Part shown: piece after piece, positions 36,256-47,719 of the stretch
Position numbering within the stretch: the stretch's first letter is position 1
Layout of the letters: each line of letters begins with the position of its first letter
Assembly (NCBI RefSeq): GCF_001949145.1
Contig: NW_019091368.1
Span: 3,631,296-3,695,295, forward strand
Length of the DNA: 64,000 nt
Source: Acanthaster planci
Lineage: Eukaryota > Echinodermata > Asteroidea > Valvatida > Acanthasteridae
Direction: 5' to 3'
The notes under the pieces: generated by a model
Database searches by the model: none
What the model was told of the DNA's origin: nothing
Seen by the model: the letters and a program-made list of their open reading frames with translations, nothing else
Position numbers and translations under genes: made by a program

Positions 36256-37572
36256 GTGAGTAACTCCTATATTTTAACCCACCTTTTTTTTTTTAATTGA
36301 TCGTCATTTTTTTTCTATACAGCTGCACCTCCATTTCATGGGAATTTCCAAGTGGAAAACACTAGTTTACCAAGTTACTTGGAGTATGGATTCAAAATAA
36401 TTTAAAGTGTAACACACAGGTTCACCAAATGATTTCCAAAGATGGCAGGCGTCTGCACATTCTCAGCCGCTTAAAAAAGTTTGGTGTGCCCAGGAAAGAT
36501 CTTGTAACAGTTTTTTCAACGTATGTTTTCACAATTTGCGAAATCATGTGTTGCTTCCCAACGTTTTCAGAGTTGGTCTCCCCAAAATAACCATGAACAT
36601 GTTATGGAACTTTGGAAAAAACGATGTTTTATTGAGTCGATAGGTATAGAAAAAGCTCAATTCCCTACCTCACCAAATTACTCAATAGTTGCTTCTGAAA
36701 ATGAAAAGATGTGTGCTTGTAGAAGTGGGGGAGTGCCAACTCAAGTGTTTTTCATTGTGTGCATCTTATTTCATAGGAGAAAAAAATTGCTCTTTCGAGC
36801 AAATCGAGAAAATCGTCTTTCTGGAAGTATTGTTTGTTATTGTGGAATATGGAAGACTTGTAAAAAGAAATAACTCAAGGTTTAACTTGAGTCATTGTTA
36901 ATTTTTTTATGTTAAAGTGTATCCTCTGTTTTAATGTTTAGTGTTTTGCTCTTTTTCAATGTTTTTAAATTTTCTTTTTAATCTTCATTTATTCATTAAG
37001 GCCCCTGACTTTAAATCTTTAATGTTTTTAGTATGTAAATCAAACCACAATTCGACCACTAAAGATGGTCGCAAGAGTATGGTAATAAATAAATAATTTT
37101 TAAAATAATTTAAATTTTTTTAACAGCTGAGCTCATCTGAGCTTAGAACCTGTCATGCTGGGGTACATATATATTCTCTTACCCCTCATTTTCCCCAAAC
37201 CATCCATCCTTTAAAGCGGGGCAGGTCCATAATTGGCATTTTTGTGGCTTGAATTAGGATTTTGCCATTATCCTGTCAATGTTAATTTGTGTAGTTGTAA
37301 ACACCACAGTGCCATTTTCTTTGCACACCGCCTGACCTCAAGCACGAAGAGGTTTCTGGGAAATGTACGATATCACTATCACCAATTTATTCACTAACAT
37401 CACCCAACATGCTGAAGGGAGACCAGGTCCACGGCGGAGCTATTGCTTAACAAAGTGATGAGCTTAGCAAAAGCCAACTGTGAACCAGTCATGATGGACT
37501 GTATATGAAGCTGGTTGTTTTTTTTCTGTGCTTATCAGTTTTCCTTGCTCAGCAGACCCTTGAAATAGGCCC

Positions 37573-37706
37573 CAGTCGGCTTACCCCAGTCGGCTTACCC
37601 CAGTCGTCTTACCCCAGTCGTCTTACCCCAGTCGGCTTACCCCAGTCGTCTTACCCCAGTCGTCTTACCCCAGTCGTCTTACCCCAGTCGGCTTACCCCA
37701 GTCGGC
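37573..37706 (+). repeat. 14-bp minisatellite, about 10 units
   Basis: Ten units of CAGTCGGCTTACCC follow one another exactly every 14 bases; the last is truncated. Only one position varies, G or T at base 7, in the order G G T T G T T T G G. Because 14 is not a multiple of three, the array reads as the same 14-residue cycle (QSAYPSRLTPVGLP) in all three forward frames, and none contains a stop. Confidence 0.95.
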
Positions 37707-39778
37707 GCATTAACCCTTTATCTCCCCTCCCTTCACTCTTTTGACACCGTGATACATCCACTGGCATTTCACAGCCTCACTTGCAGGTACACCCAGCTCA
37801 AGGCTGAGTCAGTTGGAATAACAGAACATTTGAATATTGGACCATCCATTTGTTGACGTATTCAGTATAGATACCCAATTTCTACAAAAAGTGTGAACTA
37901 AATATATAGGTTTGTGTGGTGGTCTATAAACAGATCTTGTTCAGTTTCAGGTGTCCATCTCTTAGTTTAGAAGAGGAAGCTGGGAGTCCAATTGATGTTT
38001 GGTTCTAACAGTTCGTGATTTTCATGGATTTCCTTAGTTTTAGGAGGCCATTTACCACAAAAAAAGCCGAGGGGAGAGTGATTTTTTTGCCTTACTGTTG
38101 GGCACGAAACATAGGCCGCCTTGAAGTGCACTTGTATACCTGACCGTGAAACTACACTTTTTGAAGGAAATTCTGTGAGCAAACGATTGAATGTGCCCCC
38201 CTTTTATTTCGTTATTTACAATTTCCATTGTTCAATTTTGAAAGTAATCATTGGAACAGTGAATAATTGATTGAATGTTCGATCAGTCAGCACAGCCCTA
38301 ACCTGGCTTCTGCCATCTTTGTGCACTTATTTGCATTACTGTGCACCGAGATATTGATGTTGAAGAGCTTTCCTGCAGAGCTGTGGCAAACTTCAGCCTA
38401 GGCTTTGTCCTTGTCGGTGAGACATGTACATAATTTCTTCTGTCTGGAATGATTGCACGTCACATTTGCCAGAAGAAAAGAAGGAATGAACAAGGACTCA
38501 CTCAAAATGCCTCTGTGAACATCATTAGCGTCACATTAGTGTCTTTTCAAAATTAATACATGTACATCACAGAGGTACGTGTTTATGCAGCATTTCAGTG
38601 GTGTGTGAATGAGTACAAGTGTTTTTGCTGGATTTCTCTTGTCCTGTGGGAAAGCTGAAGGTGAGCTAAGGAAATACCCGTACATGCTGTGCTGTGCATT
38701 GCTGTGTAAGTTGATTTCTTACAGAGTACAAAAAAGGAAGTCAGAAGTTGTAACTTGTAGACTTGATAGCATTCTGATGTAGCCAAAATTTTCAGACTGC
38801 TTTGATGTACAATATGTGCCTTTTTTACTCTCTCTGGTGTCATGGACCCCTCATGTCAAAAAAGCCCACATTCTATGTTACATTTTTCATTTCATTTTTC
38901 ATTTGTCAAAATGTTATTCCTGGACAGTGGGTGTATATTGTCTTGGCTCCACCTGGATCTCTTGAAAGTTCGTGGGTACCCAGTCCCATAATAGTAGAGA
39001 CTAAAATCCTTACACCCACTCATTTTGAGAAGTGGCCGTAGAAACTACAGGTTTCATATGTGAAATAGTAGTCGTCGCTGAGGATTGAAAACATACATGT
39101 ACCAGTACTGTACATGACAACGTGCCTAGCTCTCTTGCCGGGAATATACCAAATTCAGACTGTAGGATGTACGCATGTTCCAGATACCCAATCAATTCTG
39201 GAAAGATCAATGCAAGATGCTCATTTGTGCCCTTTGCAAGATTACTTGCACATGGATGATTCATGTTTGACAGAAGAAAAAAAAAAATGACGGCATCTTG
39301 CTGTGCAGGACCAATGTCAGTAGTGTAATCAATTGATTTTGTTTTGGGGCGAGGGGACACACCATACCGGGCCTACATGTGCGGTACCTGTACATTTATT
39401 TCTTAATGGCCTGTGTTCTGTTTCATCCCAGGGGTTTGGCAAGATTGGATGATGCAATGACCATGATGGGCCTCTTTTACAATGGTCCATGCCGTGGTGG
39501 TTACTTCCCACATCCCCCTGTCTGTCTTTGCCACAACAACAGATAGTTGGCTACCCGGGGAGGCGGAAGTCGGGAGGGTTTTGGGAAGCAATACGGGAAT
39601 GCGGGGGCATGTAGGCTGCAGACAGAGCTTTACCTGCGGGTGTACGCATGCCCCGCACGGTGTACATCTCAATTTAGAACGGCTGAACGGTGTGGACAGC
39701 ATCTCTCTTTAAGCTCCTTCCTTCCTTCCCTCCCCCCCCCACCATCCCCACCGGGTGCAATGTTTCATCTGGATTGCC

Positions 39779-39794
39779 GGTTGCCACGGCAACC
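39779..39794. promoter_or_regulatory. RFX X-box motif
   Basis: GGTTGCCACGGCAACC contains GTTGCC-AC-GGCAAC, which fits the RFX X-box consensus with perfect half-sites. It lies in the IS1-IS2 intron of the calcium channel gene. Binding is not shown by sequence alone. Confidence 0.55.
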
Positions 39795-40279
39795 CTCCCT
39801 CATGGTCCAGACAGGCTCTGTGCCTTTCCATAAGTGGGACCGACATTTGACATTTCACGTGAAACCAGACCTTTCAGCCCCCAGGTGGATATGGATGACA
39901 CATTTGTTTTTGCGGTGCGTTTCTTCTAATCATAGGTTCTCTGGGTGGTAGAGCTGAGGCCATTTTACTGGTCCTTTCTGCTGTGATTTATCGATTTTTC
40001 TTTTCCCAAGCAGGGGGCAGTGTGCTGTACTGTGCCAGAAATTTGTACATCATTCCCTGAATTATTCTCCTGTCAAATGTCAGTTCGGTTGAGAAGCAGT
40101 GAGCTCGGCATATCGGAGATAAGGTCTGCAGATAAATGCAGTAGGCAATAGAAAAAAAATTGTCTCAGTTGCCTCAATGCACTGTGCATGTTATCTGTTC
40201 GTTCTCAAATGAGGGATGGACAAATCTAATTCCATCCTCAAGAGCATAACATGTTCCCAATTCTGTGCATCCAAAATTA

Positions 40280-40521
40280 ATTATAAAGATGAACAAAGAA
40301 ATTGACTGAAGCGAGACTTCAACCTGCGACCTCCGGATTATCGTACCAGTGCTTTACCAACTGAGCTATCCAGCCCTACTTTAACTCTTGCCATATGAAG
40401 CCATGTAACCTGAAACACCACGTAGCCAGGGATCAGGCAGTTGGTACAGCACCGGTATGGTAATCCAGAGGTCGCAGGTTCAAGTCCCGCTCCAGTCAGT
40501 TTCTTTGTTCATCTTTATAAT
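40280..40521. mobile_element. Head-to-head pair of tRNA-derived SINEs
   Basis: The left arm, read on the minus strand, has a tRNA A-box (TAGCTCAGTTGG, 40358-40369), a B-box-like GGTTGAAGTCTCGC, and then CAATTTCTTTGTTCATC and TTTATAAT. The right arm, on the plus strand, has AGTTGGTACAGCACCGG, a good B-box (GGTTCAAGTCCCGC) and the same tail. In the left copy the ends GGCTGGA and TTCAGTC can pair as a tRNA acceptor stem with two G-U pairs. The two copies are inverted around a 60-70 bp spacer and could form a long hairpin. They are called SINEs, not functional tRNAs, because the anticodon stems are imperfect and both carry the same 3' tail. Confidence 0.75.
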
Positions 40522-43268
40522 AAAACTTTATTATAATAAATAAACTGTACCCTCTTCCAGATAAATCACATCAACAACATTGGACACCTGTTCTGTACAC
40601 GTGGACAATTATTTTCTTCTGTAAACTCCAAAGCCTCCCTTTTCACTATAAAACCTCATGTGTGTTGCTCTCTTCATATTGATGCGTCAGCTGCTGTCCT
40701 GCTGCAATAATCGAGATACATTTTGGCCATTGATAACGGTTTCACTCGGCATCTACATTGTAAGTTTTGACCATAAAACTACAGATGGACATCATCCCTT
40801 TTAGATGTAAATGAACTGTATCCGTCCATTCATTTATGTTCACCTCCATCTAAAGTCATTGAATTTTCACTATTTATTATTCTCAAACTAACCCTCTCAC
40901 CCTCCCAGAAAAAAATTATTCAAAACCAGCTCCTTCTCCCCCCTCCCCCGCGGTGTAATCTCCCAGAAGCTTTTAGCCAGTCAAACTTGTTACAACCAAT
41001 AACCTCCATCAACATAATGTATTCACCCTCCAAAATTCTTAACCAATAAGATCATTCCTTTTGGAAGTTTGTGGACCCTTGTGACAAACAACCCTAATGG
41101 GGGTATGTATTCAGTACACAGAGGGGAGGCTGTGCATCATATCATACAGTTTGGGCATAGGCTTGGTTTATGCCTGTGCGGAGATTTATGACCGCCTGAT
41201 TCAACATTCTCAACATTTTGTTTCAGCCTTTGACTGTTCCGAGTTCATCAATTTTAAAGTTCAGGGCTTTCTCTGTTTCTGAAACTCATTATTTCCACAA
41301 TTGGAGCCATTTCCATGGCAACTTTAGTTCAGGAACCCACGACTCGAGCTGAATGCAGATAGCTTCAGCATGATTCCAAAGTCCTTTTCAGATGAGTCAC
41401 CCGTCTATAAACACATGTAGATTCATCAAATTCAGTAACCTCGGGCTTTAAGGCTATTAATTCAACCTTCATGGAATGTGCAGTTGCACATGTACTGGTA
41501 TATGCAATGGAAGGCTGCAGTGTGTTACATATGATGGATGCCATTTTTGTCATGAACAGTAGTACAGTGTAATAGGATTGTGAATGGGATTGCTTTTCAA
41601 ATACCGGTAAATGTTGCTTTATGATTTTGGGCCTTTGCAGTGATGAATGCTGTGCACCCAGGCCTTGTAAAATTTGGCTGTGTGTAGTGTTTCTTAGGGG
41701 AATGCAAGGCATCCCACTCAACAGCCACTTACAAGAGGGATGTTTGGAGGCTGGGCTTCATGTGGGAGACCTAACATTTGGGGCATCATCAGGTGGAATT
41801 CCATCCGAGAAACTGAATTTCATAGTTATGTGTGGAAACAAAAATGTTGAGTTCCAAATTCTAAAAAGAAAAAGAAAACTTCCATTTGTCCATTTATGAA
41901 AAAAGTAATTTTCAAAAAGGGTTGGAGTAACTTTCCAGGAAATACTTTCCAGACAAGTCACCTGTCAAAAATTGGACATGGTGCCCTTTTTGCATCCTCA
42001 AGAATTTACCTTCCCGATACCTTGATCATTAATGCCTTATCCTTCTTCCTCCCCTCTCCTTCCACCCACTTCTGAATATTTTACGACACGCGTTTCACGT
42101 CCCCGACGTGCTAAATGTCTATTTATTGTCCCCGGCCTGCCCATATTGTAATCAACATCATCAAACCGCATCCCACGTCTGTGTGCTCAACCCTTGTCTA
42201 TGCCTGCACCTCCCCCCCCAAGCATTCAGAAATGCCTGGCATTCCAACCGTCCTCACGTCTGGTGGGTGACACACAACCCTAAACTTACAAGCTCCGTTT
42301 CCTTCCAAACATTTGCCGGGACTTGTCAGTACGCGATTGTAATCATTAATCCACAGGCCAAGATGCTTCTCCCTGGACGGTTAATGTGACATGTTAACAT
42401 GAGTCATTTAATGTCACCGTGCAGACATTGCGAATGAATCTCAGTGAAGACTGTGCGGAGGACGCTGGAGATGCATGTAAACTTGAAGATGAGGATTTCA
42501 TGGCAAACACACACCGACATAATATGTGATGTCAATTTTTCCCTAACCTCAGTCAGCGAGTCTGTTTGTCGTCATGTTTTTACATCTCCAGATGTTGTAA
42601 AACAGAAGTGGAACAATATCCGTTTCAATTTGAAACGTTATTTTATTTCCACACAATATCAGCATCAGTACATCAGCATCAGTACATCAGTACAGATGTG
42701 GTGGTGTTATCATAAATGTTGGAACTTATAATGCAGTTATTTATTCATGTACTAGTACAAGCTCTATATTAGGACAGGACTTACGATAGCATAAAATGAG
42801 AAATGTTTGACTGTAACGCAGACAAATGAACAGAAAAATGGACAACTTGCAAGGTAACACACTTGTTTCTGGAGGTTTTGCTCAGAGCTGACAACAGTGA
42901 TAGCATGATTATTATCACCACGGTCTTTATGCTCACAATTTCTAAGACCTATCCAGTTCATAAGTGACGTTGTCACAAAGGCGGACGTGCATGATTTGCA
43001 GTCTCCTATGGGACGATCGCTGAAGTTGCGCATTAACTTCCGGTTCCATGGTTCCGTGTAAACGGCGATCAATGCATGTAACTCTATGTGCAGTGCATGT
43101 GCAGTGGGCGTGGTTTAAACTGAAGTGATGTCACACTTACGAACCGGATTACATATAAGCTAAAGTGCAGTGCATATCGGCATGCAGTTGTTGTATCCTG
43201 TAGGTGCGTATTAAGCACACATTGCCAGCATATGTACATGTATCTGTAGACTACTGGTTAAACGCCAT

Positions 43269-43497
43269 GGAATATTAAGCGGAAAACATGAGAAAAGATC
43301 TGGAATAGATCTGATGCACAGAATTTTCTTTTGTGGGGGACATTGAATAAAAAAAACTTGGACCATTGCGTGGGACCAAACACCAGGGAATATTAAGCGG
43401 AAAACATGAGAAAAGATCTGGAATAGATCTGATGCACAGAATTTTCTTTTGCGGGGGACATTGAATCCAAAAAACTTGGACCATTGCGTGGGACCAA
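43269..43497. repeat. Tandem duplication, two copies, period 118
   Basis: A block starting GGAATATTAAGCGGAAAACA at 43269 is repeated at 43387. Both copies run through AGATCTGGAATAGATCTGAT to TTGGACCATTGCGTGGGACC. The copies differ at only about four positions, so the duplication is young or under constraint. Confidence 0.9.
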
Positions 43498-46400
43498 GTC
43501 GTCAAATTCCTTATGTGAAATGGTTTTTTTTCTTTTCTGTTTGTTACATTTCATCGGAAAATCATGGATAAATTTTATTTGAATACACTGGTATATGAAT
43601 GGACCGCTGCCCATTTTGTATCTGTGTTTTTAATAATGAGATGTTGATTCTGCCCGCCAGGAATTGATCAATCTTTTCCCCGATAATGCACAATTCCAGT
43701 GCCACCAGGGAGAGGATTTTAAGTGAGGCATAATTTGATTGTAAGAGGCCTTATTTTGACCAAAGCGGAAGTCGTTTCCGGAATCTGTTCACTCCAGTGT
43801 AATCAGGAGCTTTAATGAAGAGAGTGTCTGAGTTTAGACACGTCTCTCTGGGTCTGATTCAGAAATGGGGTAAAAAGCGGCAGCCAGAAAGCCTGTGGAA
43901 GGAATCAAATTGACAGAGAGGATGCTGTTGCTGGAGCATTGCCGTTGACGTTACCTTTTAAAGATGTACTCTTTGGGGCAAAATGCAGGGTAGAATTTGT
44001 GGCTCTGCCTGAACAGTTTTGTGGAACAGTGATGGAAGCTGAAACAGAAGATTGGGCTGACCTTTGTCCAATTTGAAAGAGCCACAGAACACTGAAATTT
44101 TGCCAAGCCAAAAAAAAAAAAATCAGCTTAGCAGGTAATACCAGCAGAAATTTGCCCTACATATTTTGTCTCAGCACAAAAGTGTGCTCAGCGACTGCTC
44201 ACAGTCTTTGTAAAATGGACAGAGGCTCTGCCAGTAGAAAATTGTCCACTCAACAGGTCCATGTCTGAATCAGAATTTTTGTCTGAGACTGTGGCTCGTC
44301 ATTGCTGGAGTTGCCAAATTTAAACAACTTGTGGAAAAAATTTGTCAGTCACTTTTACTCTAAAACTTTCGGGTATTCTGGCCATGGAGCTATCAGACAC
44401 AAGGAGTTAGAACGAAGTCCCTACAGAACGTAATCCGATTAACTGCTCCTGTCGGTCTCCAGCTCCAGTGTTGAATACCCTAGAAATTCTTTGTACACAG
44501 TGATCACCACCGCCAGGAGGCTGGTAACCCACAGACTCGCCATGTTTTGCTGCGGCGTACTGGTGTAAATAAATGGTGGAAAAGAAGATGCGCAGTTCTG
44601 TTCAGTAGTCCTCAGGAGTAAGCGAGTGATCTCCCCGTAGATGCGCTCGAAAATTCCAAATCAGCGGTGGTTATTTGGCAAAATTCGGACATTTTTAAAG
44701 CCCGTTAATGCCATTTTGCGGTTCCGGCCGTAGAGAACAAATACCCCAAATATGAACTGCAATATTTATATCATAAGTCGCAATCCTAGTGGTTCCTACG
44801 GTTAAAAGAAGGTGGAAACATGCCGCAGGAATGCATTTGACAACGTGGTGAGCTTTCATGCCGAGACAGTTGTGGACAATGACAGAAAGGACAACGAATC
44901 TTCCCATGTTTTTGCGTGTTTCTTTGTTTATCTCTGGACCAGCTACATTCTCTCAGTTTTCTTGTGCGCATTTTTCGGAGAATTTGTATTAGGAATTCTG
45001 TTCATTGTTAAGAAAGATATTTTGGGGATGTGAAGACGTAACCAAACTTTCATTGTCATTGGAAAATCACAACAATCACTAAAATTATCGATATTTAAGT
45101 CTCCGATGACGATGGTTTCCATCTCAAGGCGGCCATGTTGAACATGCGGAAGTGTTACGGACACGCATGCTCGATACCCACGATCCTTTGCAAATGCAAC
45201 TCAGAGCATTCCTTGTAGCCCGCAAGCGGCACAGAATTTGTTTTGTCCTTGCAGCACGTGCAGTGCTGGCGGTGGCCATCCTTGACCCTTTTGATCTCTG
45301 TATGTGCTGACTCCTTGTGTTTAATAGCTCCGTGTTCTGGCTGAGAATCAATTAGAGTTCTCCAAAATCCAACATTGTGGGTGAGCCGACGTCACATTCA
45401 TTCTTCTGCAAGCAAGTCTGGTACAAGCATCCAGTTATACAGTTTGGATAGATGTAAAATGGTCACAAACCTTTGGATGAATTATGGTGAAATCACGAAT
45501 TAATTTCCCATGACTATACACTGTAGTAACATCTAGACATTTATTTGTTTAAACATTGGTAATTCCAGAAATTAGGGGTTCATTTTGTTCATGTCCCTGT
45601 CACATCTGACATACGATTTTTGTAAGTTCAGAACACATTTTCTAATTTCCAAGAGTGATGGATTAATGCAAATTACTAGCCATACAAATAGTAATAGTTT
45701 GAAAACAAAACAATTCCGGTGGGACATGTATTTCCATGTCAAATGACAAAGGTCGGATGTAACAGGGACACGAAAATGGCACACTTTTGGACCCATAATT
45801 TCTGGAATTACCCGCATAAGCACGAACATGTATGCATATTCTGTTTTGCTATTGATCAATGGATCACCCTGGCTACACATGAATACAGCCTACAGTGGCG
45901 GCAGTTGGTACATTATGGTTAGTTTTGGACACGAGCACATCTGATTTTGTGCTTTGGAATTTCCCCGTTACTCCTTGCCATCCAGTTGCCAAGAGGTTTC
46001 AGTTTAATGTCCAGATACATGTATATGTCGATCTTTGGAACTGTAGATGTGGGTCGGTCGAATGACGACCTCTTCCGGAAGCGCTGGTGAGGAGTCGCTG
46101 ACCTGAGGAATGTGACTCCATGAAGCAGGGAGAGATTCATCTTGGGAAGATGCACTGCTCGAAGCTGATTAGCCGTGATGCGCATTTCTCGGAATTGATT
46201 GGGTCCAGTGTGCCGAGGAATTTCGTCCAGATACCTCGGCTCAAAACCTGGTTGGGGGGGGGAGCAAAGGATGAAAACCAAACAGTGACATCTGAGAACA
46301 GGAGATTATCGGTCACAATAGCGAGCGATTTGGTACTTCGTGTCACTGGGCAGAACGGTGTGGGAAATGAGAGGTTTCATTAAATTGAACCACAGGCTTG

Positions 46401-47644
46401 GTCGTGAATGGGAAATCATGGTGCGGCAGTTACTGACTGCCCATAAATGTCATGATTACAGTTACTGGAAACCCACAGCAGACTTTGTTTATTGATGCCG
46501 TGGTTTGAGTTTACGATTGGAGCATAATTTATTTGGGATTGATTTCTACCACTCCATCCAGCCACTCAGGTTGGGAAATGTCTTTAAAAAAAAATTGAAG
46601 AGACAGGAATAGACACACTAAACATATCTAAAATGCTAAATCCTCCCTCAGGCCATCAGGAAACTAAATATTTGAATATTTGCGAAAGAGAGAAAAGGGG
46701 GCCAGAGTTTTTTATTTGCTTGAATTCTGTTTTGTGGATCGGAAAAACAAGGTGGAGACGGAATGGCACATATGTTTACCAACATCACTATTCCATAATT
46801 TCATTGTAGATGTCTCCACTGATAGTTCCACACAGAGTGCAGACTGCTGAGATACGTTTAGTGTGAACTAGGTAGAATGACACGTCTAGTCCCCTCTTGT
46901 GTCGAAGTGTAGCATATCACTGATGTACGCGTGTGTACCCAGCACCATTACCTGGACTTTCATTACATAAATTTTTTAAAAATGGGATCAACTGGGAACA
47001 TGCCCAACTGCATCAACGGTCAGCACTGGTGCTGAGCTCGTGACCAAAGTGCAGGCGAACTTGTCCGTTTTGCATTCCGTCAGATGAGAGAGCTTGCTCT
47101 CGGATACTCCTGGCAAGATTAATTAAACCCTTTGCCTGTGAGGCCACTCTTGGTCTTTGATCAATCACCGGCATCCACCCCATTTCTCGAAGCCTTGGCA
47201 GCCGTCCCTCCATCCAAATCGGATTAGAGCCTGTTTCATTCTCTCCCCCCTCTCCTCGTCTAAAAATAAAATGTGAAAATAGATGTCTCTTTGTTCACCA
47301 TTTAAAAGCCATCTGCGGCATGAGGTGTGTAGGCGTTTTCACGGGTTTGTTGCATTTGTTTTTCGGAGTCATTGATTTCTGATGTTGAGTGCGTTCCTAA
47401 ATTGATGGGATTTCCCGGTGCTGGCCGGGGCATCTTTTCAGGAGATCAATATACGGGTCGTGTCAACCCCCTCTAGTTTTGTGCGTTATATTGGTGAGGA
47501 CATATGGGAGTGTTTTTTTTTTTTTATAGTGTTCTCATTGATAAATTTTAAAAGGGTTCTTGGAGTGTTTGTTACAGGAACATTGTACTATTTCATTGAT
47601 GTGAAATAAAATGCGTCTCTGCATGTATATTTTGTGTTGTTTGC

Positions 47645-47719
47645 TTGAACAAAAAGAATTGACAGTTTTGGGATTTGAACATTGGACCACTGAAAGAACT
47701 CACTTTAGCTCAAACGGCC
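47645..47719 (-). mobile_element. Degraded tRNA-derived SINE
   Basis: On the minus strand this reads TTTGAGCTAAAGTGAG, then CAATGTTCAAATCCC (B-box-like) and CTGTCAATTCTTTTTGTTCA. The last part matches the shared tail (CAGTCAATTTCTTTGTTCAT) of the SINE pair at 40280-40521. It is a decayed member of that family. Confidence 0.5.

Noticed and set aside
36523-36873. 116-codon plus-strand open frame followed by an AATAAATAAATAA-type tail
   Set aside because: I considered a retroposed gene or retrotransposon 3' end, but no reverse transcriptase or known protein motif is visible and the tail is just AT-rich intron.
37573-37706. CRISPR array
   Set aside because: The units are 14 bp and contiguous, with no unique spacers. 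It is a minisatellite.
40300-40500. Functional tRNA genes
   Set aside because: Anticodon stems are mispaired, the two copies have different anticodon-loop triplets, and both carry the same non-tRNA tail, so they are SINEs.
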